Shown here: one piece after another, positions 20,291 through 32,200 of the stretch
Layout: the number at the start of each line of letters is the position of its first letter
How positions within the stretch are numbered: position 1 is the first letter of the stretch
Source of the DNA: Musa acuminata AAA Group
Taxonomy: Eukaryota > Streptophyta > Magnoliopsida > Zingiberales > Musaceae
Length of the DNA stretch: 64,000 bases
Reading direction: 5' to 3'
Assembly (NCBI RefSeq): GCF_036884655.1
Contig: NC_088335.1
Coordinates: 41,844,501-41,908,500, forward strand
The notes under the pieces: model-generated
Database searches by the model: none
Seen by the model: only the letters and a program-made list of their open reading frames with translations
What the model was told of the DNA's origin: nothing
Position numbers and translations under genes: made by a program

Positions 20291-23200
20291 ATGTCCACCT
20301 TGAATTCCATCTTCAATCGAGCCTCCTTCGGGACGAGATGGTTCGTTTTCCTAGATTCATATTCCTGTATTCCCTTCTCTCGTCTTTTTCTTTCTTGGTT
20401 TTGTTGGTAGCCTCTCCCTTATGACCAGGGAAAGATGGCTGTTCTGGATCTGGTTTCATTATTGATCGTGGCAAATTAGATTGGAATTTTCTGTTTTAAT
20501 CAATTTGTTTACGACAATTGATTAGGAAAACTTGGCACCTAATTTGTGCTTCTTGGAACTCCCATGACTGATACTTTGAACTAGTTTGAAGAGCTTGCCA
20601 TTACATTTGCGGGTCATTCTTATCTCATGTTCTAGGAATTTTTTGCAGAAAAACATGTTGGTGCTTGTGAGGCTTCACTTATTGCCTTAATGTGATTAGA
20701 ATTAGAAGAAAGAATTGCAACGTTGGTGCTAAAAGACTACGTAGGGAACATGACCAAGCAGAATAAAATTACTTCCACCTCACAGACTTAGTACTGACTC
20801 CTAATAGCCTTGAAACCTTCTCTCCATTTTTGCAAAACATATTAAACTAAGGCTGTACCACCAGGAATTATATTATACATCTACCAAAATAGTGTATAGA
20901 CTTGGACTAGAACTAGGCCTAAACTAATTCTAACAATATGGACCCTGATCATATCACATGAACAGTTCAGAAATTGAAAATGTTGAGAATTAAGTCAATC
21001 TCAAATGCCATAAGTTGAAGATAAGCCTTCTATTAAACAATGTAGGGCGTAGAGTACTTTGATTCTGCATACTCAGGTTGCCTTCATAGTGTCAAATCAA
21101 ATCTTAACCCTGAACCATCACTAAATTTGTTTCGTGACTAATAAATTTGTCCAATCTAGAAATGTGATCTGACTTGCGGTGTTTGGGATTGGTCAGCACC
21201 CCATACATAATCATTTGTCTCCTAGATCTATAAGTTTGTAGCAAAATTATTTGGTTCACTTGTGATGACACTTGCTCTGTTCGTTGGCAGCTTTTGTTGG
21301 TTGCATAATTATTTGGTTCACTTATAATTAAACTTTCTATCTTCTTTGGGTGCTTTTTGTTGGCTTTGTTTGCAAATGGATATTATGTGTTCTATAGGAG
21401 GAACATTTACTGAACTTGTTGTCATGGCTATGTCTGACTATGTGCAGCAAGACCTGTTTGAATCTGGCTATATCATTCCTATTTTCATATTGTTGGCTGT
21501 GTACTTTTAAAAAAATTCTTTTTAGATTTTTTTAGAAAGTACTCCTATTTTCATAATTCCCTAACAAAATCGATTTTTTTTTTGCCTGATATCCGGAATA
21601 CCATAGACATCTACCCCTTTTTCGTTTTCTATGAACCGATTCATATGGTGAATTGGTCTAATTATAATATTTTTACATCATACTACAGTATTTTCAATAA
21701 TAGTAAGAAAACACTATAGTGTCATAATGTTTTTGTACTTCTGGTATTGTTGAAAATTGAAATTACTATAACATAATATAAATACATTGAATCACAGTAG
21801 TTACAAAATTTATTCACAAGTATTATATTATATTACATTATAGTGTTTTCTTAATATTATTGAAAATACTATAATACAGTCTGAACAGGTCCATAGAATA
21901 AGCAAAGAAAAAAGAGGAAAAAGGATATTTTAAGCATTAGGAATTTTTTTTAGAAAATTCTAAACATAAAAAACACTTCCCAAGCAAAAAGAATACCTTT
22001 TTCCAGAATTCGTCTAATAAAATATATTAAATAAGATTACCAATCATCATTTGAGATGAGGTATCCACACTGCGACATCTCCTCTCTGTCCCTAAATGCA
22101 TCCACTAAGTTGGCAGCAGCTTCAGCACAAAGCTTGCAGTTGCAGATAGTTCCCACCCACAATCTGCCAGCCCTCTGTTTTCAGATTTATGCTGGTTTTT
22201 CTTCCCTTCTCCTACTGCCCATTGGATTGCAGAACAACCAAGAACAGAGTAGAACAGGGGGGCCGGAATACTGCAAGATAGATAGTTTCTTCAGCTAGGG
22301 TCTCTGTTCTTCTCCGGGTTGTAGAGAATCAATCACAACCAAGTGGGCATGTGGTGATGGTTTCTTCTTACTGAGATAAAAATAAAAAGCAGGTTGCATC
22401 ATTGGTAGAGAGGAAGATGGAGGAACCCTCATCTTTTGGTGGGGTTGTGATCTTGAGCTTTCAGCCATCTTTTACACGGAGTGAGGCAGCAGTGGACTCA
22501 TGGTGAGTGGGGGCACGACACTGTGAAGGAGGAGATGTTGCCATAGTGGCTGAGAACATGCCTTAGACAAGTTGAAGCAAGCAATTACATCATGCAATAA
22601 AATTAATGGACTCAATTCCACCGTCCCAGTGGACTCATGGTGAGTGGGGGCACGACACTGTGAAGGAGGAGATGTTGCCATAGTGGCTGAGAACATGCCT
22701 TAGACAAGTTGAAGCAAGCAATTACATCATGCAATAAAATTAATGGACTCAATTCCACCGTCCCCAATTACGTCGATGAAAGGTTTGGCACAGTCCTTGA
22801 TCAAAATTAATCAATAAGTAAATACAATGTCTGAAGTCAATATTCTCCTTATCCTATGTGAGTAATTTATGAAGATTATTAATGTAAATTTCTGTTACAT
22901 GTTTTGCGGATATTCCTAATAAAAATTTTGATTTGCGATGAAGAAAGGATTCAAGCACAAATATAATAATCTGTCAAAGTCTTTTTCAATTAAGCTATCC
23001 AATGCCTTCAATCAAATCTTATAATTGAGGATGAAAAAGAGTACAATGTATTTAAATTCCAATTTTGAAGATAGAGACGCATCTAATTAATCCTTTTGCT
23101 TAGTGGGATAAAAAGAAAATAATTAAACAACTTGGGATTACTTTAGCTCTAATTTGATGAATCTGAACCACAAGAATATGGGAATGGCAGGGATGGGTCC

Positions 23201-26200
23201 ATCCTGGTGGGTCAAATGGGACCCATGCGGTAATGGCTTCTAGTTCACTTACTGCATCCAATTGTAAGGCAGGTTGGCCAGTGGGGAACATGAATACTCA
23301 GAATAAATTCCCCAATGTTTGTGAGGCTTCACTTATTGCCTTATTGTGAATAGAATTAGAAGAAAGAATTCAGCATTGGTGCTAAAAGACTATGTAGGGA
23401 ACATGACTAAGCAGAATAAAGTTACTTCCACCTCACAGACTTAGTACTGACTCCTAATAGCCATGGAAACCTTTTCTCCATTTTTGCAAAACATATTAAA
23501 CTAAGACTGTACCACCAGGAATTATACTGTACATCTACCAATATAGCATATAGACTTGGACTAGAACTAGGCCTAAACTAATTCTAACAATATGGACCCT
23601 AATCATATCACAAAAACAGTTCAGAAATTGAAAAAACTTGAGAAGTCAATCTCGAATGCCATAAGTTGAAGATATGCCTTCTATTAAACAATGTAGAATG
23701 TAGAGTTCTTTGATTCTGCATACTCAGGTTGCCTTCATAGAGTCAAGTTAATATTAACCATGAACCATCACTAAATCGTTTCGTGACTAATAAATCTGTC
23801 ACAATCTAGAAATGTGATCTGACATACAGTTTTTGGGATCGGTCAGCACCCCATACGTAATCATTTGTCTCCTAGATCTATAGGTTTGTAGCAAAATTAT
23901 TTGGTTCACTTGTAATGATACTGGCTCTGTTCATTGGGAGCTTTTGTTGGTTGCAGAATTATTTGGTTCACTTGTAATTAAACTTTCTATCTTCTTTTGG
24001 TGCTTTTTGTTGGTTATGTTTGCAAATGGATATGATGTGTTCTAAAGGAGGGACATTTACTGAACTTGTTGTCATGGCTATGTCCGAATATGTGCAGCAA
24101 GACCTGCTTGAATCTGGCTATATCACAAATTAAATTACTTCGAAATAAGAGAGAGTTGCAGCTCAAACATATGCGCAAGGAAATATCTCAGTGTATTCAG
24201 ACTGGTCAGGAAGCCATTGCTCGAATTAGAGTAAGTGTATAATTGACATTAACTAAACTACATTGTTGACTCTATACTTAATTAGCTATCTTTGTTCTGT
24301 CAGTTATGGTTAGTTATGGTTAATCCTTAGGTGGAGAATATCATCCGTGAACAAAATATCCTGGCTGCCTATGAGATTATAGAACTATTCTGTGAATTTG
24401 TTCTTGCACATGTTCTGATTCTCGAAACCCAGAGGTTTGTTATTTTATGTTATTTCATTTATACCTTTCTATTATTTTCTTGCTTTTTTGGACAAACTAT
24501 TCTTATAACCTTGCTTGCTTTTATGGTTTCATGATTATTTATTGAACTAGGGATACATAGAGAAGAACAAAAAGGCTTAGTGTCATAATCTTTCTTCTCT
24601 TAGCAGAAAGTTCATTTATCACTGTTGCTGAATGTTGCATTATGCTTGTTTTGAAATAGTATTGTTCATCCCCAAGTAGGATGCCAAATAATGAAGGGGA
24701 AGATAGGATAAATTAAACTGGCAGTCACCTCGTTTCTAATCAATAATCCATCTACAGACACCTTGGGTTGGTTGATTTTGCTCATATGATGGTTTTTAAA
24801 TATAATACAGCTGAACATGAAGCTGAAAATGTTATTTACATTGGTTGATGTCCATTACCTTATTGTCCGGTGAAACACAACCATATAGAACATCTCCTTT
24901 ATGTATGATCTCTCTTCCACATCCACCACATATAGGGAGTCTCGACAGCCTTGGAGTACCAGAATGGAATTTTGAATATAACAGTATATTTTACAAAAGA
25001 AACATCCACTGATAGGTTAAGTGAATCCAGTGTGTTTATAATTTGATTCTAATGGTTTGATATGGTGCGCACTCCATGCTGTTATGGAATGTTAGGAAAA
25101 TGGGTTGTTGTCTGCACCAAGGAAAACCTTCTCACAATATATCTGTTGTGGCTGGCACAGTAGGTGCCATTCACCGATTAGGCAATGACACTTTTGATGC
25201 AGTTGTGCCAATGAACAAAAAATATAAAATGAAGGAACAGAACAGAAAGGAAGAAAGAGCAAGGAACTCAAGTTTCTTTGATTAATAAAGCTGGTGAACA
25301 CATGATTGGTCCTCCTTTCCTTGTTGAGGCATGTAAATGTTTGATGATGTTGTATGCTAGAGAAATGGAATTGCAAAATCAGAAATTCATTACAGTATAT
25401 TAAGAGATGAAGCAAGAGGAATGACTTTTTTTTTCTTTTTTCAGACTAGCAGCTGACGACACTGCATTCCCAATGAACAATGACAAACAAAATTTAACTC
25501 CCTAAGTAGAAATTAGAAAAAGAGAAATAGAAACTAGAAATTAAACATGTCTCACTTTCTCTCTTTTTCTTTTTATCTTCTGACTATCATCACTGTCCTT
25601 ACATTCGAACTGCTTCAGTTCAGTACAGGACTTCAATGATTGAAATTAAACATATTGAAGGTTTATAGCCTAAGACTACTGATTTTGAGCTGATGTTATA
25701 TGCTTGTATAGCATCAGATTGAAATAATATAAAACAATTCTATCTGCTATAGTATTTACTTACTAAATCTTCTGACTTCAAGATTAGATAACAAACATAA
25801 TAAAAAAAGAATTTGATAACAAACATAAGGTTTAAGTGAGTCTTTTCTACACATCCAGTGAAATATTAAAATTGTTCATGATTTAGCATCAGTTGAGGGC
25901 TTAAGTAGCAATAGAGTTAGGTAAATGGAAGCAGCTGCTTGAATTTAGAAGCACATAAGCTTGGATGGCAATAAAGGAACAATTTGTGAAAACAATATGT
26001 TTTATTACTCAGTTCTTATTTAGAGAGATCAGTCTTTCTTTGACTTTATACACAAATCATTCTTGCTGTCATTCTTTTACTGCAAATTTTCAGTGTGATC
26101 TATCATGGTCCTAGGATGAGTTCATTCAATTTCGTAGAAGAGATTGCAGAGAAGTTATTGTGTTTTCAAAATCTAAGCTACATATATATAGAAGTTAATT

Positions 26201-29200
26201 GTAAGGTACATAAGTTTAACGAAAGATAGAAGGGTTCACTTTTAGGGTAGCTTGGCAAGGAACATCAAAAAGACAAAAAGTCCTGGTTGGACCCTCCGAG
26301 CAGCAGTCATGGCATGACATGTCAGAAATTGCCTTGCCACTGCCAGCTGTTGCCTCAATTGTGAGCCATTGAACAAACTGATGAGATCTGCTAAGTGTTC
26401 AATGATGAATAACTGACATTAGATGTCGCTGGCCCCTGGCACAACCACCTTAATGGTGAAAGACACAGACTAACTCTTTCAAGGTATAAAGGATCATGGC
26501 TTTTGCAAAGCCATGTGTTGGATATCTATTTGTTGGATTACTAGCCTCAGCCAAATGGAGTCATACTATCTGAAACCTCTAATCCGTACTGTTACAGTTG
26601 GTAGTACAAATAATAACACCTCCATGGAACATAGGCTATAGAAGAGGATACAAGGATCTGTATTCTCTTTATTCATTCAATTTCACCTTGAAGTTTATCT
26701 TCAACAATAAGTTATGCTTGCAATCTAAATTTATACTTATCCGAAGTCCTTTACTAAGTTGAAGATTCCTGTACTTAATGTTGTTGCTGTACTTGTAATA
26801 TCAGGGTCAGAATTGTTTGGCATTTATTGTATAGTTGTTATATCCATTTAATAGGGCTTGCCCAGTAGAATTGCAGGAGGCTGTTGCCAGTATCATCTTT
26901 GCTTCTCCAAGATGTTCTGATTTGCCAGAGTTGCTCCATATCCGAAACTTATTTTCTACAAAATATGGTAAGGAGTTTGCTGCAGCAGCATCTGAGTTGT
27001 GGCCAGAAAGCAATGTCAATCGCATGGTAAGAAACACATTTTATCTGGTGCTTGTTGCTGACTTAATAATTGACCTTCTGCAGTAACTTCTACAGATTAT
27101 TGAGAAGCTTACAGTGACAGCTCCACCTGCAGAGTTAAAGGTAAAGGTTTTAAAAGCAATTGCACAAGAGCACAATCTAGAGTGGGACTCATCAGACACT
27201 GAATCAGAATTAAATAAAAAACATGAAGACTTGCTGGTAAAGCCTTTACACTAGTTGTTTTTGATGTTTTATTTATTATCTGCATAAATCATCTATGTAT
27301 TGTGGATCAAGGTGCTTTTTGAAGTTGTGATTGCTGCTTCTAAAACTTGGAACTCTGCCAACCCTGACTAGGCTGCCAAACAGTTTTTTATTTGGAAATT
27401 ACCATATCCTGGTTCACATCAGCCTTTGTTTTGGTCTGTTGTACCAAAACATCAGTATATGTAGAGGACATGTTTGCTAGTGAAGGTGAAACGATCTCCC
27501 ATCTTTTCTAGTAATCAAACACAACAACAGCAGTGATGGTGATGGTGGCAGTGAGGGTGACATTAAAGCTCTGAATCCAAGCTCCTGTGAGCTGTGGCTA
27601 AGAAGAATGGAGGACACAGGCTCAAATTAGGGTAAAAACTGTTGGACAACTTGCACAACTAGAAAAGAAAAGAAAAATATTTTACTTTATTAGTAAGTGA
27701 TATGTTTTGAATCCATTCTCTTGCAAAATCTTTGAAAATGGAGAGTTTCTATAGATTTATACACCACATTATAACTGTCTATTTTATTTATTCGTCAATT
27801 CACAATTCTGTACTCTTTTGGACAGTGCATATCAAAGATGTAATGTTTAAGATAGTCAAGCTATTAGCTAAGGTCACTTGATAATAATTTGTCAATGTCA
27901 CGGACTTAGTTGGAATTGCCTAAGTCGTGAGGCACCATTGCGGTCAAGACGCGAACTTAGCTTGAGTTGCCTAAGTCGCGACGCACCCTTGTGCCAACTT
28001 CTCGGACTTAGCTGGGATTGCCTAAGTCTTGAGGCGTCCTTGCGACATATGCGTCCGCAAAGGTTCAGCCTAGTTGCAACCTTGTATAGGTCCCGAAGGA
28101 CCTGTAAAACAGAAAGTTAATTAGATTGAAAACTAGTGATGGACAAGTCCCGACGTCTCGCAAAGAGGGAAGCTTTACAAGCAATTCAGTAAGCACCTTG
28201 TGTATACAGGAGAAAAGAGAGGAAAGAGGAAAACAAGGACTTTAAAAGATAGAACGAACAATTATAAGTCCACAAACAACTACTCACCGGGTACCGGGCG
28301 CGAAAGCAAGTTCCCGTCAAGTCAACGTACGAACTTGTGAAGATTTTTCAACGCCCGACAATATACCAAAGCCCTATCCAGCCCTGTGCCACCCGGGGGG
28401 TTCTAGGGTGCTGAGATGGCTGATGTTTTGCGCACTGCTACAGAAAACAGCCCGCGACACGTGAAAACAGAGCCATTTTAGGGCTTTTTGGCCTGGTGCG
28501 GTAAGCGGTCGCACTGCAGCGGTGCAACTTGTTCGAACATGTATTTTTACAAGCAAAACACACAAAACCAAGGCAAAACAGGTTGTCATGTCTCTGTTCA
28601 AGCATGCAAAAGCGACAAACGGTTCATTGAACGAAGTTGTTGCTAGTGTGCGACGACTGTTCGTGACATTCTCCCCCACTTAAACCGTCGACGCCCTCGT
28701 CAACGCTTGTTGGTAGTTATTGATGATTGCTTCTTCATGTCATAGGGCATCTTCGGGCTCCCAGCTGGCTTCAGTTTGGGGAAGCTTTCGTCACTTCACC
28801 AAGTACTCGGTTTGCTAAGCTCTATTGGGTAGCTTTATCTTGCGATCCGCCAGAATGGTTTCAACTCGCTCTTCGTAGGAGGCTCTGGTGGGGGGTAGCC
28901 AAGTTGGAACACTTAGAGAAGCATCTTACGGATTTGAGTGATAGGCTTTCAAGTTGCTGGCGTGAAAAACATTGTGAATTTTGAGCCACGCCAGCAACTG
29001 TAACCTGTAGGAGACGTTACCCACCCTACTGATAATTGGGAAAGACCCTTCATACTTGCGCACCAATCCTTTGTGTACTTTGTTCCTAAAGAATTGGAGT
29101 GATACTGGTTGGAGCTTCACCAAACACCAAATCGCCGACTTTGAACTCCTGCGGTCGGCTTCCCAAGTCGACCCACTTCTTCATCTTTTTGGCCGCGTTC

Positions 29201-32200
29201 TCCGAATAAGCCAGTGCAATATCTGCATTTCAATGCCATTCTTTTGCAAAGTGATATGCTGACGGACTACTCTCAGTATATCCGATAGCTAAGGTATGAG
29301 GAGTCGACGATTGTTGTCCTGTAATGATCTCGAAGGGGCTCTTGTTGGACGCAGAGCTTCGCTGCAAATTGTAGGAGAATTGGGATACGTCTAACAGCTT
29401 CACCCAATCTCGTTAGTTGGCACTCACGTAGTGCCGAAGATATTGCTCCAGGAGCGAGTTTATCCTTTCGGTTTGGCCATCCGTCTAGGGTGGAGGCTTA
29501 TGGAGAAGTATAGCTTAGACCCCAACAATTTGAATAGCTCGGTCCAGAATCGTCCCAGGAACTGAGCGTCTCGATCACTGATAATATTGTGCGGGACTCC
29601 CCAATACTTCACCACATTCTTCATCATCAACTTGGCCGCCTCTTATGCTGAACAGTGTAGGGGTGCAGCAATGAAAGTTGCATACTTTGAAAATCGATTG
29701 ACCACCACGAGTCTCGATCCGAGTCCCCCTACCATCAGCAAGCTTGATATGAAATCCAAGGAAATGCTCTCCCACGGTCTTTCTGGTACGGGCAACGACT
29801 CCAAAAGTCCCACCGGCTTCCGCTGCTCCACCTTGTCTTGTTGGCAAGTGAGACACGTTCGAAGATATTCCTCCACATCAGAACACCCATCTGTGGCCAG
29901 TAGAAGGCCCTCTCCACGAGAGCCAAGGTTTTGTAAATGCCTGGATGTCCAGCCCAAAGGGAATCGTGACACTCTTTTAAGAGCTCACGCCTCAATTTGT
30001 CCATTCGAGGGATATAAACCCTATTCCCTTTTGTATAAACGAGTCCCTCCTGGATCCAAAATTGTCGTGCCTTGCCTTCTTTGATGAGCTGCATCAGGAT
30101 TATTGCCTGGGGATCATTGTACAGTCCATCCCTGATCTTGGAAAGGAAGTTGGAGTACAACTGACTTGCTTGGCCTTTGCCCTCCAATTGTACGACATTC
30201 ACATGCTCCACTTTTCGACTCAATGCATCGGTCACGATATATTTGCCTTTCCGGGCTTGTACTCCATTGCCCTATCAAACTCAGCCAGGAAGTCCTGTCA
30301 TCATGCTTGTTTTGGGGAGAGTTTCTTTTGAGTTTGGAAATAACTCAAAGCGATGTTGTCTGTCCTCAGCACAAATCGCGATCCAAGAAGGTAGTGTCGC
30401 CAAACTCGTAGACAGTGGACCACCGCTGTCATATCTTTCTTGTGCACCGGATACCGCCGCTCGGTCTCGTTGAGCTTGTGGCTCTCGTAAGCCACCGGAT
30501 AACCCTCCTGCATGAGTACTCCTCCAATAGCGAAGTCTGAAGCATCTGTATGGACTTCAAAGGGCTCCCCATAGTTCGGCAATTTCAGCACCGGTTCTTT
30601 CAACACAGCAGCCTTCAGATCTTGGAACGCAGCTTCACATTTATCAAGCCACCTCCAAGGCTGCTCCTTAAACAACTTCGTCAGTGGAGTTGCACGCTTC
30701 GAGTACCCTACTATGAAGCGTCGATAGTAGTTAACGAAACCAAAGAAGGATCTCATCTCTGGTACCTTCTTTGGAGTTCGCCATTTTGTAACAGCTTGCA
30801 CCTTTGATTTGTCCGTCCGAATGGAGCCATCACCGATTCGATGCCCCAAGAATAAGATCTCTGTTTGAGCAAAACAACACTTCTCCCTTTTCACGAACAA
30901 AGTGTTTTCCCTGAGAACCTTGAAAATCGTTCGAAGGTGCTCGACATGCTCCTCGAGCGTTTGGCTGCAGACGATGATATTGTCCAAGTAGATGACCACG
31001 AACTTATCCAAATACTCTTTGAATAGTTGGTTCATAAGAGTGCAGAACGTGGCTGAAGCGTTGGTTAAGCCGAAAGGAATCACCAAGAACTCAAACTCTC
31101 TATACTTGGTCACGTAGGTAGTCTTCGCTTTGTCGCCTTCAGCAACGCGCACCTGTCAGTACCCCGACTGGAGGTCAAGTTTAGAGAAATACTTGGCTTT
31201 GCCCAATTGGTTGAACAAGTCCACGATGAGTGGGATGGGATACTTATTCTTCATCATCACTTTGTTGAGGGCTCGATAATTGACGCATAGTCGGAGGCTC
31301 CCATCTTGTTTCTTTTGGAAGAGAACTGAAGCTCCGAAGGGTGCCTTAAAATTGCGAATAAGACTACTGCTTAACAGTTCACCTAACTGCTTTCTGAGCT
31401 CTGCCAACTCTGGAGAGGGCATGCGGTAGGGTGGTCTCACTGGAGGCTTCACTCCTGGCTCCAGCTCGATGTGATGTTCCATGCCTTTGCGTGGCTGCAG
31501 AGTCTTCGATAACTCGGGTGACATAACATCTGCGAACTCCTTCAGGACGTTCGCCACCACAATAGGTTCATGAATGGCCTTCTTTTCAAGTGGCTCTAGC
31601 TTCATAACAGCCACGAATGTTAATTCACTTTTTCATATCCCTTTCTTCAGTTGTAATGCCGATATCTGTTGGGGTTCCCTGGTTCCTCTATGAGAGATGG
31701 GAACCACACAGGGGTCGTCACCTCCCATCATACATAGGGAGTTTAGGAACAACATTGGCACCAACTTCGTCATGTACATGAATTTCATTCCAAGAATCAC
31801 TTGGAAGTCGTCCAGTGGCATCGCCATCATGTTTGTGCTCCCGCTCCATGTTCCGATCTTGACGGGAACTCCTTTTGCCAACCCGGAGATTTGCTTGGCC
31901 TCCAAGTTCACCGCCTTCTTTCGACTTGGTTCTTCTCCAAGATCAGCCCAAGTCGTTTTGCTTCTCGATTGACAATAAAGTTATGGGTAGCGCCCGTGTC
32001 CACCATTGCACGGGTCGTTTGACCATTGAGCTTAATGTCTACGTACATCAACTCGTTACTTCCTGTTTTTTGTGGCCTTGTCTTCATGTTCTCCCCCACT
32101 TGACCCCGCATAGTGTTCAACAAATGCATTGCTCCCATCCGGGGTCCTTGCGACTCCTCATCGTCGCTGCTAGATTCTGAACTACTTGAACTAAGAGCGA

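Larger units (their letters stand above)
21620..23314. repeat. Segment A': inverted copy of 18421-19800 inside intron 1
   Basis: Reverse-complement similarity to the upstream intergenic region runs from the MITE-like element (21629) to the junction with segment B' at 23314-23319. It contains an extra 137-bp tandem duplication. Frames inside it are remnants of non-coding sequence. Confidence 0.8.
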
